A stretch of DNA of 64,000 nucleotides from Paraliobacillus sp. PM-2. Its GTDB lineage: Bacteria; Bacillota; Bacilli; Bacillales; Amphibacillaceae. The number at the start of each line of letters is the position of its first letter. Position 1 is the first letter of the stretch. The stretch lies in assembly GCF_001368815.1 (NCBI RefSeq), contig NZ_CTEI01000001.1:1612001-1676000 (forward strand), given 5' to 3'. The notes under the pieces are model-generated. The model worked only from the letters and a program-made list of their open reading frames with translations, did not search any database and was not told the DNA's origin. Both the position numbers and the translations under genes were made by a program. Positions 1 through 9,166 of this stretch are shown here, in pieces.

Positions 1-3000
1 TAAATCAACCTCTACGTCATACGGCCATTCCATAGGTGTATCCCCCGTCCAATCGGAATGCCAGTGGGTAGATTGGTCTCCATCAAACATTTGCTCAATT
101 GGTGATTGGGCATAACTACTGCTTGCTGTATAGCTCCAATCGTTTCTGTCATAAGCTTTCACATTCTCTGGGATTTCTCCACCAACAAGAGGTATCTCTT
201 GTTCATCTTCGTTATCTTTTTTGATTTTTTCTACTTTTATTTCATGAATCGTAGGTGCTTTTCCATCTTCCCACTCTATCTTTATATCAAGAATATTTTC
301 AATGTCGCTAGTATCATAGTAGCTATAACCAGAATCAACTGTGCCAAGCTCGGTCCAACCATCAGTTGTACGAACAGAAACAGTACCATTAGATAGTTTG
401 GTTGGATCCTCTAATAGTGTAATACCTGTAATTTCTTTTTCTACCTCACCAACGTGATACAAAACCTCACCAGCATCTTCATTTGTTGGTTTGAATTTTG
501 TCGTTAGTTTTCCATCAATGATATTCTCTACACCACGACCAATAGAAGCATCTGATTCAGTTGTAATGGTAGGGTCATTTATTTCTGGAAACAGTTCGCC
601 ATCATTAATTACAATCTCTTGCATTTTAAGCCAATTACCTGTTCCAACTTTTGTCCGAGTAATTTTAAAGCGTAAAAACTTTGCATTTTTGTCTAAGTTT
701 CTCACTTCTTTATAACGATATGGCACTTCTAGATTGGTGAATACATCTGCTACACCATCTTCATCGGTTTCTTCCCCTGCATTAGGTCCATCTTGGTTTC
801 CGATAGTCATTACAGTATCCCATTTTTCTCCATCCAATGATGCTTCTATCACAGCATGTCGTGGGAAATCCCCTTCTCCTTCTCCGACATATAGCTTTAG
901 GCTTTCCAATGGGATAACTTGACCTAAATCATAAGTAATATGCTGCCCTTTCGATTGGGCACTATCTGTCCATGTATAGGTCGATAAATCTCCATCTAAT
1001 AAATTTAACGGAGATGACTCCCAAAAACCAAGGTTTGTTTCAAGTACTGATTTTTCTTCCACCTCATAAGATAACACCTTAAAGTTATCCAAACTAAAGG
1101 TAATGGATTCTGATCCTTTATTGATTAATCTCACATACCTTGCATCCTGCGTTTCAGTTGCATCTTTAACTGTGTTCCACTCCATACCATTTAGGGAGGA
1201 CTGTAGTGTTATCCCCTCTATTGATGGTGCTTCAATGCTTGTTACATCCTTAATTCTACTTAATTTAACTCCAACATACTCATTTGAATCTAATGTAACC
1301 TTATTGGTTCCATCAATAGTGGTCATTGCAAGCTCTTCCGTAAGTGGTAAATCTTTATATTCTTCCACGTTTGTGAATATACTTGCTGCATTTTTCTTTT
1401 TTTGCATATCCATTGCTTCTTCAAATTGTGTTGCAATTTGGTTCTCTAAATTATTGGTAAATGGTTGAAGTCTTTTAGCTGCTGGTTTTGCCTTCATTGT
1501 TCCATCTATCAAAGGACGATCATAGTTAAGGCTTTGAGCACGCAATGCTGATGCTCTAGAATAACTGTTCCACACCGCTTCTTTATCACCATCTTCAACA
1601 CCAATTGAAGCATCCAAGTATTCTATATCAGCAAGAACCATATCTCGTAATGCTTTTACAAATGGCTCTAACTCCTCTTTTAAATCCTCATTCTTAGTTG
1701 TTGCTAAAAATTCATCACCAGCATCTGCAATCTCTTGTAACTCTTCAATTAATAAAGGAGCTTCATCTTTTATAGAATCGCCGTCATTAATTTTTGTTGT
1801 TATCGTATTTAACAAATCTTTAATGTCTTCACTTTCTTCAAGTTGTATGACACTATCAGCTTCTGACATATGTTTTGCTAGTGTATGGAATGCTTCAGTA
1901 GCATTTGGTTCCACATACTTCATACTGTCATTCCAACTTTTCTCGTCATTAAATGATTCTGTATTCCATGTGTAGTCTGCTACGGCAAAAATTGATACCT
2001 TTGATGCTTCCGCCTCTTGCATTGGATTTGTTACTACTCCAGCAAGATTTTCAATACCTGGCTCTAGCATTTCACCTTTACCTAAAAACACTTGAGACAT
2101 TTCATAATCATTTACAGGCCAATTCAACCAGAATAAAGGGTCTCTTCTTTCTACGCCGTTATTATCTCTTGTTTTAAAACGATCAATTGTATATTGTGAA
2201 ACGTCCCCCATGGTACTTTCACCAGTCCAAAAAATCTGGATGTTATCAGGAAATCCTGCTTCTAATTTATTTAACTCTCTTCCACCATCCCATGCCCAAC
2301 CAGAATTATATGCTGCTGGACAATACAAGATATCATAGACATCTCCTTTTTCATCTGCCCACTTAGCAACAGCATCCATTAATTCAACGACATAATCTAG
2401 GGGAAGGGCACCAACATCATCACCTAAAACACCAAATTGCCTAACACCCACATCATATAATTGATCAAATTTATAAAGTAATTTCTCCGTATTTTCTTCA
2501 AGTAAATCCATTGCCGCTTGTTTCCCTTGGGTACGAGCAATATGTGCAACTTCACCTAATGGAGAGATCGTCCATACAAATCTAGTTTTTGTTTCATTTC
2601 CTACTTTAGCTAATTCTCTAAGCTCTTCCAATTTTTCTTCTGGATATGGCTCATCCCATTTTGCCCGATGATATGGGTCATCTTTAGGAGCAAATATATA
2701 AGAATTCATTTTAAATTGACCACCGAACTGCATTAAAGATTCCCTATCTTCATTACTCCATGGAATACCATAAAAGCCTTCTATAAAACCTCTGATTTTT
2801 GTATTTGCATAGTCTTTGATACTTAAGTTTCGAACGATTTTATCCGGACTCTGTGACAAAATGGCCCCTAAAGAAACCACACCATAAAAACTAGCATCTG
2901 TATCTTTACCAAGAATGGTAATCATGTTATCCTTTATCTCTAATTGATAGGCATCTATTTTGCTATAGTCCATACCTTCTTTATCAATATTTTCTTTAGC

Positions 3001-3354
3001 ATACGTATCAACCGGTCCATCTGAACCTTCCGTTCCAACTAACAGATTAATCTTATTATCTGATATTTCAGTTCCAACTGTTGGTGCTTCGAGGCCATTA
3101 TTTTGAAATATATTAACAACCTTTTGTTTAGTAGCATCATCAATGGTTTGATCATAAATCACTTGAATCTCACTATCCAATGTAACGGTTCCCTCATTGT
3201 AAGATAAATGATGTGGGCTAGGATAAATCTCATATTCCGTTAAATCAGTCTCAGCTACACCTATTAATGGTGCTTGTATTCCTGATAGTAAACTTAGTAT
3301 TAAGGTGCATATGATTGTTAAATTAAACCAACGTTTTTTCTTCATACGTTTCAC
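1..3354 (-). CDS. Secreted GH84 beta-N-acetylglucosaminidase (hyaluronidase-like), 3' end outside window
   Basis: A reading frame of 1118 codons stays open to the left window edge, so the C-terminus is missing. It begins with a signal peptide (basic start, hydrophobic stretch to about residue 25, then ...GVAET). Residues ~40-180 look like the N-terminal alpha/beta domain common to GH20/GH84 enzymes. The GH84 catalytic domain starts at RGFIEGFYGIPW (~188-199) and carries the catalytic Asp pair in VLGDDVGA (~312-313). Further on are discoidin/F5-8 type C (CBM32-like) segments, with another one beginning at the window edge (YAQSPIEQMFDGDQSTHWHS). The family removes beta-linked GlcNAc from glycans, glycoproteins or mucins outside the cell. 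Start: AAGGAGAGG lies 8 nt before GTG 3354; the ATG at 3345 is too far from it, although a homology-based caller may prefer it. A cre-like site lies ~180 bp upstream. Confidence 0.9.
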   Translation of the reverse strand, partial: MKRMKKKRWFNLTIICTLILSLLSGIQAPLIGVAETDLTEYEIYPSPHHLSYNEGTVTLDSEIQVIYDQTIDDATKQKVVNIFQNNGLEAPTVGTEISDNKINLLVGTEGSDGPVDTYAKENIDKEGMDYSKIDAYQLEIKDNMITILGKDTDASFYGVVSLGAILSQSPDKIVRNLSIKDYANTKIRGFIEGFYGIPWSNEDRESLMQFGGQFKMNSYIFAPKDDPYHRAKWDEPYPEEKLEELRELAKVGNETKTRFVWTISPLGEVAHIARTQGKQAAMDLLEENTEKLLYKFDQLYDVGVRQFGVLGDDVGALPLDYVVELMDAVAKWADEKGDVYDILYCPAAYNSGWAWDGGRELNKLEAGFPDNIQIFWTGESTMGDVSQYTIDRFKTRDNNGVERRDPLFWLNWPVNDYEMSQVFLGKGEMLEPGIENLAGVVTNPMQEAEASKVSIFAVADYTWNTESFNDEKSWNDSMKYVEPNATEAFHTLAKHMSEADSVIQLEESEDIKDLLNTITTKINDGDSIKDEAPLLIEELQEIADAGDEFLATTKNEDLKEELEPFVKALRDMVLADIEYLDASIGVEDGDKEAVWNSYSRASALRAQSLNYDRPLIDGTMKAKPAAKRLQPFTNNLENQIATQFEEAMDMQKKKNAASIFTNVEEYKDLPLTEELAMTTIDGTNKVTLDSNEYVGVKLSRIKDVTSIEAPSIEGITLQSSLNGMEWNTVKDATETQDARYVRLINKGSESITFSLDNFKVLSYEVEEKSVLETNLGFWESSPLNLLDGDLSTYTWTDSAQSKGQHITYDLGQVIPLESLKLYVGEGEGDFPRHAVIEASLDGEKWDTVMTIGNQDGPNAGEETDEDGVADVFTNLEVPYRYKEVRNLDKNAKFLRFKITRTKVGTGNWLKMQEIVINDGELFPEINDPTITTESDASIGRGVENIIDGKLTTKFKPTNEDAGEVLYHVGEVEKEITGITLLEDPTKLSNGTVSVRTTDGWTELGTVDSGYSYYDTSDIENILDIKIEWEDGKAPTIHEIKVEKIKKDNEDEQEIPLVGGEIPENVKAYDRNDWSYTASSSYAQSPIEQMFDGDQSTHWHSDWTGDTPMEWPYDVEVDL

Positions 3355-3529
3355 CACTTCCTCTCCTTAATTAAACATTCTTGGAGTATTCACTACTTTT
3401 TACCAACAATAAATTGTATTATTTTAAACCTCCTTTTCATTTTTAATTGCACATACACTTCCGAGGCTACTATTACCAAAAATTTCACACAATAAAGATA
3501 TTGCTATTTTTTTTAGTGTGGTTGCTATT

Positions 3530-3545
3530 TTGTATGCGCTTACAT
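3530..3545 (-). promoter_or_regulatory. cre-like catabolite control site upstream of the GH84 gene
   Basis: Read on the minus strand, ATGTAAGCGCATACA fits the CcpA consensus WTGNAANCGNWNNCW at every fixed position. It lies about 180 bp upstream of the glycosidase start. CcpA control of a secreted sugar-releasing enzyme would be expected. No promoter was located with confidence, so the position relative to transcription start is unknown. Confidence 0.55.
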
Positions 3546-3645
3546 ATTTCGATTTTATATAACACTTTTTTTAGTCAAAAAGGTACAAAACATATTAAAT
3601 TTTATATAATGAGCAAGTGTCTTCTTCCTTTTTCACAAACTAAAT

Positions 3646-3674
3646 AAGGGTGGTAAGAAATACATACCGCCCTT
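3646..3674 (-). terminator. Terminator-like hairpin after the PP2C-like gene
   Basis: A 10-bp stem (AAGGGCGGTA / TACCACCCTT on the minus strand, one G-U pair) is followed by a moderately U-rich ATTTAGTTT. It sits 36 bp past the stop codon of the phosphatase gene. Confidence 0.55.
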
Positions 3675-3709
3675 AAAAAATAAGATTAGTTAATACAACA
3701 AATAAATGA

Positions 3710-4573
3710 TTACATCTCTATTAGTATACCCGTTTTATCATCCTGTTGTTTTAAACGTGGATAAATGATACATTCTTTGTCTTCCTTTTCCTTCTTTTGT
3801 ACCTCTGTTAATAACGCATCTAATCCTGATGAAAATGCTATGTTGGCACTTTGTTCCCAACCATTCTCTTTCTCGCTTTGTGTAGGAAGAAGTAATCCGT
3901 CACTTAACAATAGTAGTCCCTTCACTTTATTAAGTTGAATGGTTCCACATTCTAACTGGTCAACGCTTTCTTGACTACCGTCTAATATCCTATACCCCTG
4001 AGAAGTATTATACTTCTCACGGTTTTCCAATAAAATTGGATTTACCAATTCTCTGAGTTTGCTAAGTTCAACTTCTTGTCCGAATTCTTTACGAAGTTCA
4101 GTAATTTTATTTATTGCGATCTGATCAAAGAAATGAACCATATCGTAGGTAACCATTCTAATTTCATCATTATCAAATTTCAAAAACAACATACAGTCCC
4201 CTGCATGAACATAATCAAAACAGGAATGATCCTCATTAAATTGAATACCAATGATTCCAGTTGTACTTCTTTTACGCTTTGGAATATATTCAATTTTTGG
4301 CATATGTAACTGTTCTATTTTGTTTTGATAATAAGATATCACTTTTTTATTTAATTCTTTGTTTGCTCTCTTGATACATTCAGATAAAGAGCGCTGTTCT
4401 TTTTCTTCTAATAAAAACGATTGAAAAGTTTCTGATGCCAATTTACCAGGGATTCCTCCATCTAACCCTGTTGCACCATCAATTGCTGCATAAATATTTG
4501 CATGTTCATTTATAACAAAACAATCTTCATTAATTGCTCTTGACCCTTTCTGATAAACCTTCGTTATATTCAT
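3710..4573 (-). CDS. PP2C-type (PPM) phosphatase-like protein
   Basis: 287 aa, cytosolic, no signal peptide or membrane segment. It shows the PPM order of acidic metal-binding motifs: NEDCF near residue 15-19, IDGATG near 31-36, an HAGD motif mid-protein and LSDGLLL towards the end. The family are Mg/Mn-dependent Ser/Thr phosphatases. It differs from PrpC-type housekeeping enzymes and has no partner kinase beside it, so the substrate is unknown. Ribosome site AAAAGGAGAAATTCTTT precedes the ATG. It lies 135 bp downstream of the MFS pump on the same strand and probably has its own promoter. Confidence 0.75.
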   Translation of the reverse strand: MNITKVYQKGSRAINEDCFVINEHANIYAAIDGATGLDGGIPGKLASETFQSFLLEEKEQRSLSECIKRANKELNKKVISYYQNKIEQLHMPKIEYIPKRKRSTTGIIGIQFNEDHSCFDYVHAGDCMLFLKFDNDEIRMVTYDMVHFFDQIAINKITELRKEFGQEVELSKLRELVNPILLENREKYNTSQGYRILDGSQESVDQLECGTIQLNKVKGLLLLSDGLLLPTQSEKENGWEQSANIAFSSGLDALLTEVQKKEKEDKECIIYPRLKQQDDKTGILIEM

Positions 4574-4708
4574 AAAGAATTTCTCCTTTTTATATTAAAT
4601 GTTACATTCATTATTCGTAAGAGGTAAAAAAATCTCCTTATAGTAGAGAGCGTATTATACTTTAGAATCTCTGTCTACTTATAAGAAGATGAATGTTTAT
4701 TTTTTTTG

Positions 4709-6166
4709 TTATTTTTCCATCACTGTCTGGTTTGTTGAAGATTGAAATGGTGTTTTATTTTCATTATTTAGTTGTTTTTTACTTTTAACAAAAAAGGCTA
4801 ATATCAAACCAACTACAGAAATGACGCCAGCTACAATAAAGGAAACATTTACTCCATGTATAACCCCGTTAATGCCTTGGGAAGGATTCGCACTATTGGT
4901 CATCACTGAGACTAATAAAGCCGTTCCCATCGCTCCAGCTATTTGACGCATTGTATTATTCATTGCTGTACCGTGTGGAATGAGGTGAGGTGGTAATTGA
5001 TTTAAACCTGCTGTAGTAACTGGCATCATTACCATTGAAATTCCAAACATTCGACAAGCATGCATGATGGTTAAGTAAGTTATGGTAGTTTCAGTTGATA
5101 GATCTGAAAAAGCAAATGTAGATAACGTAACAATTGTTAAACCAATGATTGCCAGCCACCTTGCTCCAAACTTATCAAATAATCGCCCAGTAATAGGATT
5201 CATTAAGCCCATAATAATTGCACCTGGCATTAACATTAATCCAGATTGAGTAGCAGTATAGCCTAACATATCTTGTGTTAATAATGGTAAAATGACTGCC
5301 CCACCAATCATTGCAATAAATACAACCATTCCTAATACAGTAGTAATAGTGAATACTTTATTTTTAAATACTTGAAAATTAAGAATGGGTTGCTCCAATT
5401 TAGATTGGCGCAGAATAAATGTTGACAAACTTATAGCACCAACAATTAACGAGATAACTACTGGCCAACTACTCCAACCCGTATTACCAGCTATACTAAA
5501 TCCATATAACAAGCCACCAAATCCAAACGTAGATAAAATAATTGACAAACTATCCAGTTTTGGAAATTTACGCTCTGTTACATTTTTCAAGATGAAATAA
5601 GCAACAATGATATCAATAATCACAATTGGTAAAATGACAAAAAACAAGCTTCTCCATGGGAATTGATCAATTAACCACCCAGATAAGGTTGGACCAATTG
5701 CTGGTGCAAAAGCAATAACCAAACCAAACATCCCCATTGCTCTTCCACGTTTTTCTATAGGAAAAATCAAAAATAAAATTGTCTGCATCAAAGGCATCAT
5801 AATACCAGCTCCTGATGCTTGTAAAATACGCCCCACCATTAAGTAAGAAAAACCTGGAGCAACCGCACACACCAATGTCCCTAATCCAAATAACCCCATT
5901 GCTGATAAGAATAATCTTCTTGTTGTGAATTTTTCAATTAAAAATGCTGTAATTGGTATCATGATCCCATTGATAAGCATAAAAATAGATTGCAGCCATT
6001 GGACTGTATTTGGTTCTAATTGTAAATCCGTCATGATTTTTGGTAATGCTGTTGCGAGTAACGTTTGATTTAAAATTGCTACAAACGCACCAGAAATTAA
6101 TACAATCAATAACGGCACTTTGTTAATTGATTTCATGTCATCTGTTTGATCTATATTGTTAGTCAT
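4709..6166 (-). CDS. MFS multidrug efflux pump, DHA2 (14-TM, LmrB/EmrB) family
   Basis: 485 aa, about 14 hydrophobic segments. The start region carries the DHA2 motif NQTLLATALPKI, followed by GRILQASGAGIMMP and motif C GPTLSGWLID. The size fits LmrB/QacA-type drug:H+ antiporters (about 480-515 aa). It is transcribed away from a MarR regulator. The minus strand has TTGACA, 17 bp, TACAAT at 6288-6316, and one MarR-type palindrome covers this -10 and spacer, so repression by the neighbour is likely. The exported compound cannot be told from sequence. Confidence 0.88.
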   Translation of the reverse strand: MTNNIDQTDDMKSINKVPLLIVLISGAFVAILNQTLLATALPKIMTDLQLEPNTVQWLQSIFMLINGIMIPITAFLIEKFTTRRLFLSAMGLFGLGTLVCAVAPGFSYLMVGRILQASGAGIMMPLMQTILFLIFPIEKRGRAMGMFGLVIAFAPAIGPTLSGWLIDQFPWRSLFFVILPIVIIDIIVAYFILKNVTERKFPKLDSLSIILSTFGFGGLLYGFSIAGNTGWSSWPVVISLIVGAISLSTFILRQSKLEQPILNFQVFKNKVFTITTVLGMVVFIAMIGGAVILPLLTQDMLGYTATQSGLMLMPGAIIMGLMNPITGRLFDKFGARWLAIIGLTIVTLSTFAFSDLSTETTITYLTIMHACRMFGISMVMMPVTTAGLNQLPPHLIPHGTAMNNTMRQIAGAMGTALLVSVMTNSANPSQGINGVIHGVNVSFIVAGVISVVGLILAFFVKSKKQLNNENKTPFQSSTNQTVMEK

Positions 6167-6265
6167 TCATCATCCTTCTTTCTACTATATACTTTACTGC
6201 TTTAACAGCAAGTTGTGTGATTCATTGACTTGTATGAAAGATTTATATATTCATTTATTAAAAAT

Positions 6266-6303
6266 AGTTGCATAATACAACTAAATAATTGTATTATACA
6301 ACT
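6266..6303. promoter_or_regulatory. Tandem MarR operators over the MFS promoter
   Basis: Two 17-bp palindromes, AGTTGCATAATACAACT (6266-6282) and AATTGTATTATACAACT (6287-6303), have centres 21 bp apart, two helical turns. Together they also form a larger inverted repeat with 15-bp arms. The right palindrome overlaps the -10 (TACAAT, 6288-6293) and spacer of the leftward promoter with -35 TTGACA at 6311-6316. They lie between divergent MFS and MarR genes. Confidence 0.75.
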
Positions 6304-6400
6304 ATAACCTTGTCAATTTATTTTATTTAGTGTAAAACTAAAATGAAGGATACAGTATGTAATAAAAATAGTAAAGAAAACAAATAAGGTGATGTAAAAG

Positions 6401-6841
6401 ATGAGTAAAGACTCTATTGAATCGATTGAAGTCGAAATGGCCGTTTTAACTAGAAGAATAACCATGCTTACAGCTGAAAGAAAAAAAGCTTTTGATCGCT
6501 CCGCCTATTTACTTTTACAAGCATTAGCTAATCACGGAGAAACGGGAGTGAAAAAATTAGCCACTATCTTACAATTAGATATTTCTACTGTAAGTAGGCA
6601 GGCCGCTATATTAGAACAAAAACAATTCATCACAAAAATTGCTAATCCAGAAGATAAAAGATCTTATTATTATCAAATTAACAATAATGGTAAACGGACA
6701 TTGCACGCTTACAAACAAAAAAGAATGACCTTTTTCTCAGAGTTGTTAGCAAATTGGTCAGAAAAAGACCGTGAAAATTTCAGTGAATTATTAGAAAAGT
6801 TCAATAAAACAGCACATGCTTATTATCATAAAAAGAAATAA
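6401..6841 (+). CDS. MarR-family transcriptional regulator
   Basis: 146 aa with a winged helix-turn-helix in the middle: VKKLATILQLDISTVSRQ as the recognition region, followed by a beta wing NPEDKRSYYYQINNNG. Helices at both ends would dimerise. The family represses efflux pumps and releases DNA on ligand binding. The divergent DHA2 pump and two MarR-type palindromes between the genes make that pump the obvious target. Start ATG follows AAGGTGATGTAAAAG. The next gene starts 39 bp downstream and may share its transcript. Confidence 0.88.
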   Translation: MSKDSIESIEVEMAVLTRRITMLTAERKKAFDRSAYLLLQALANHGETGVKKLATILQLDISTVSRQAAILEQKQFITKIANPEDKRSYYYQINNNGKRTLHAYKQKRMTFFSELLANWSEKDRENFSELLEKFNKTAHAYYHKKK

Positions 6842-6880
6842 AATTACAATAGAAACATATAAGTAGAATGAGGTGATAAG

Positions 6881-7057
6881 ATGTTCGGTGTTAATATTTT
6901 AGGCTTTTTAATCCTTCTAATAACCTATATTGGTATTCCAGTTGCTATTATATTATTATTAAAATGGATATATCAAATTAAAAAGAATAGCGATTATCAA
7001 GTAGAACAAAACAATCGAATTATACAGTTATTAAAAAGAATGGATAATGAATCATAA
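6881..7057 (+). CDS. Small single-span membrane protein, unknown
   Basis: 58 aa: a hydrophobic segment of roughly 25 residues (FLILLITYIGIPVAIILLL), then a charged cytoplasmic-looking tail of about 30 residues. AGGTGATAAG lies directly before ATG. It follows the MarR gene by 39 bp and ends before a good terminator, so it is probably the second gene of that unit. I recognise no specific family. It may help the pump or be unrelated. Confidence 0.65.
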   Translation: MFGVNILGFLILLITYIGIPVAIILLLKWIYQIKKNSDYQVEQNNRIIQLLKRMDNES

Positions 7058-7147
7058 TTTAAATGGGATAGTAGTGTGATGGTATATCATTTATATAGCA
7101 TTCTATCCAAAGGAAATTGTTCAAACCAGAATCTATATTTTCAAGAA

Positions 7148-7192
7148 AACTAGCCTAATAGAATAATCTTGATCTATTAGACTAGTTTTTTA
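7148..7192 (+). terminator. Rho-independent terminator after the MarR unit
   Basis: AACTAG-C-CTAATAGA pairs with TCTATTAG-A-CTAGTT (one mismatch) around a 10-nt loop, followed by a T run. Confidence 0.85.
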
Positions 7193-7312
7193 TTTAATAT
7201 TATTCTATAAAATTATGAATATAACTTAGAAAATATCCTTAGATATATTCACAAACCCCTTTGTTCTCCCTCAAACAATTATTTGAGGATTTTATAATGA
7301 ATAAGAAATATT

Positions 7313-8062
7313 TTATTTAGCTGTAACTCCACCATCAACAGGTAATTCAATACCAGTAATGTGACTTGCTTCATCTGATGCTAAAAATAAAACTGCATTT
7401 GCTACTTCTTCAGCATTACCTAGGTTTGGAAGTGCCACCTGGGATAAGAAATATTCTTTATATTTTGGATCCTCCATAGATGCGGCACTCATTGGTGTAA
7501 CGATATATCCAGGATGCACAGAATTCACACGAATATTTTTCTTTCCAAAGTCAACTGCTGCTGCTTTTGAAATGGAGCGAACTGCACCTTTAGAAGCTGT
7601 ATACGCTCCAGCACCAGCCATACCAATTAAAGCTGAAATGGATGAAATATTAACAATTGATCCTCCATTATTTTTTTCCATATATGGAACAGCTAATTGC
7701 ATGCCAAACATCACACTATTAACATTAATTTGATATGCTTTAGCCCAATCTTGTTCTGTTTGTTCCATAAAAGGTTTAGGTAATGAAATTCCAGCGTTAT
7801 TTACTAAAATATCCAAATTAGTAAATGCATCGATTGTTTTTGTAAATACTTGCTCCCAATCTTCTTTTGAAGAAACATCATGTTTTAAAGCAAGCGCTTT
7901 CCCGCCATTCGCTTTAATCTGCTCTTCTACTGACTTTACAGCTTCATAATCAATGTCTGTTGCTACTACGATCGCACCTTCTTTTGCAAATCGAACGGCT
8001 TCTTCTTTACCCATGCCACTTCCTGCTCCAGTTATTACTGCAATTTTGTTTTCTAACCTCAT
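7313..8062 (-). CDS. SDR-family NAD(P)-dependent oxidoreductase
   Basis: 249 aa classical short-chain dehydrogenase. The nucleotide-binding TGAGSGMG lies at ~12-19 and NNAGIS follows mid-protein. The catalytic Ser lies in IVNISSISAL and the YxxxK in AYTASKGAV, and the end GIELPVDGG is typical. The protein ends with the usual tail, so it is complete. Start ATG 8062 is chosen because GGGGTGG lies 5 nt upstream; an in-frame GTG at 8071 has no spacing for a ribosome site. It is divergent from a TetR regulator, and a perfect palindrome covers its transcription start. The substrate is unknown. Confidence 0.85.
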   Translation of the reverse strand: MRLENKIAVITGAGSGMGKEEAVRFAKEGAIVVATDIDYEAVKSVEEQIKANGGKALALKHDVSSKEDWEQVFTKTIDAFTNLDILVNNAGISLPKPFMEQTEQDWAKAYQINVNSVMFGMQLAVPYMEKNNGGSIVNISSISALIGMAGAGAYTASKGAVRSISKAAAVDFGKKNIRVNSVHPGYIVTPMSAASMEDPKYKEYFLSQVALPNLGNAEEVANAVLFLASDEASHITGIELPVDGGVTAK

Positions 8063-8080
8063 TACAACCACCCCAAAAAA

Positions 8081-8113
8081 TTAAATTATGATAGTTAAAC
8101 TATCATAATTTAA
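8081..8113. promoter_or_regulatory. Perfect 33-bp palindrome, TetR operator
   Basis: Two 16-bp arms (TTAAATTATGATAGTT and its exact complement) around a single central A. The palindrome begins right at the -10 of the leftward SDR promoter and would cover its transcription start. The divergent gene encodes a TetR regulator. Confidence 0.8.
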
Positions 8114-8165
8114 TTTTACACATCCCTTATTCAATTTGCAAACTTTAACAATTTAAAAGTATAAT
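8113..8165. promoter_or_regulatory. Divergent sigma-A promoters sharing one -35 hexamer
   Basis: The self-complementary TTGCAA at 8136-8141 serves leftward as -35 with a 17-bp spacer to TAAAAT (8113-8118). Rightward it pairs with TATAAT (8160-8165) at an 18-bp spacer. Leftward expression goes to the SDR gene, rightward to the TetR gene. Confidence 0.6.
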
Positions 8166-8188
8166 AAATGAGCAAAGGGGGAGTACGA

Positions 8189-8830
8189 ATGGCAAAAGGT
8201 ACACGAGCACATAATAAATGGCAACGATATCAAACCATTGTCTCAGCAGCAGAGGAATTATTTATCAAACATGGATTAGATACGGTTCAAATGAAAGATG
8301 TAGCAAGCGCAGCCGGAATTGGAATTGCTACATTATTTCGCTATTTTCCAAAAAAAGATCAATTGATTGTAGCTGTTGCAACAAAGAACTTAAAACGTAC
8401 AATGGATGACTTATCAGTAATCGTTCAAGCAAATAAAACTGCCTATCAGCGACTAGAAGATGTGCTAGATTATTTGTTTAAGAAACAAACAACAAACAAA
8501 CATGCCGCTATTAAATTCCGAGAAGCCTTTGAAAGTTATGCATCATTTACAAAAGAACCAATTGCAGACATACATGATTATATTGATATCCAAAAACAGA
8601 TCATACAAATCCTTCAACCCGTTATAGAGGATGGAGAAAATGATGGTACTATCAGAAAGGACATACCAATAAAGGACACGATCACAACAATCATTAATGC
8701 ATATGGTACTTTTGCAAGCAATATTATACTAAAAGAATCGATAACCTATACAGAGGCTCATTTTACACCAGAACGACAACAACAGATTTTAAAGGATATA
8801 CTTCTTAGCTATGTGCGCCCTTCAAATTAA
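8189..8830 (+). CDS. TetR/AcrR-family transcriptional regulator
   Basis: 213 aa. The N-terminal HTH reads AAEELFIKHGLDTVQMKDVA, then ASAAGIGIATLFRYFPKKDQL, which is the classic TetR signature. The rest is the helical ligand and dimer domain. Start ATG 8189 is favoured because AAAGGGGGA lies about 7 nt before it; the in-frame ATG at 8168 has no ribosome site. It probably represses the divergent SDR gene through the 33-bp palindrome and may sense that enzyme's substrate. Confidence 0.87.
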   Translation: MAKGTRAHNKWQRYQTIVSAAEELFIKHGLDTVQMKDVASAAGIGIATLFRYFPKKDQLIVAVATKNLKRTMDDLSVIVQANKTAYQRLEDVLDYLFKKQTTNKHAAIKFREAFESYASFTKEPIADIHDYIDIQKQIIQILQPVIEDGENDGTIRKDIPIKDTITTIINAYGTFASNIILKESITYTEAHFTPERQQQILKDILLSYVRPSN

Positions 8831-8884
8831 TACATCTTTATTTATTTCATAGTAGTGCAAAAGTGGCTTAAACCATAAACACAA

Positions 8885-8912
8885 AATAGACTACACCTCA
8901 TTCTGTAGTCTA
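8885..8912 (-). terminator. Terminator of the tRNA-Ala transcript
   Basis: A 9-bp stem (TAGACTACA / TGTAGTCTA) followed on the minus strand by TTTTGTGTTT, 37 bp downstream of the tRNA 3' end. Confidence 0.6.
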
Positions 8913-8948
8913 CATCATTTACTCAATCTATTTTTTAGCACAATAAAA

Positions 8949-9021
<73 letters not shown>

Positions 9022-9166
9022 AGATATACATTTAGATCGTAGAACAATCCAATAGGTAAAAACTTGACTTCATTATAGCTATTTTTTAGAAAAAAAACAA
9101 TTATTAATGAATCCTTTTTTTCCTTTTTATCGTATACTTATTATAGTCATTTGGAGGTGGTAGGGT

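Noticed and set aside
3447-3647. 66-codon forward frame in the gap upstream of the GH84 gene
   Set aside because: Low-complexity AT-rich translation, no ribosome site, and it overlaps the cre-like site and reaches the edge of the phosphatase terminator.
7269-7288. CCTCAAA/TTTGAGG hairpin as a terminator of the SDR gene
   Set aside because: Short stem and no T run on the minus strand; not listed as a feature.
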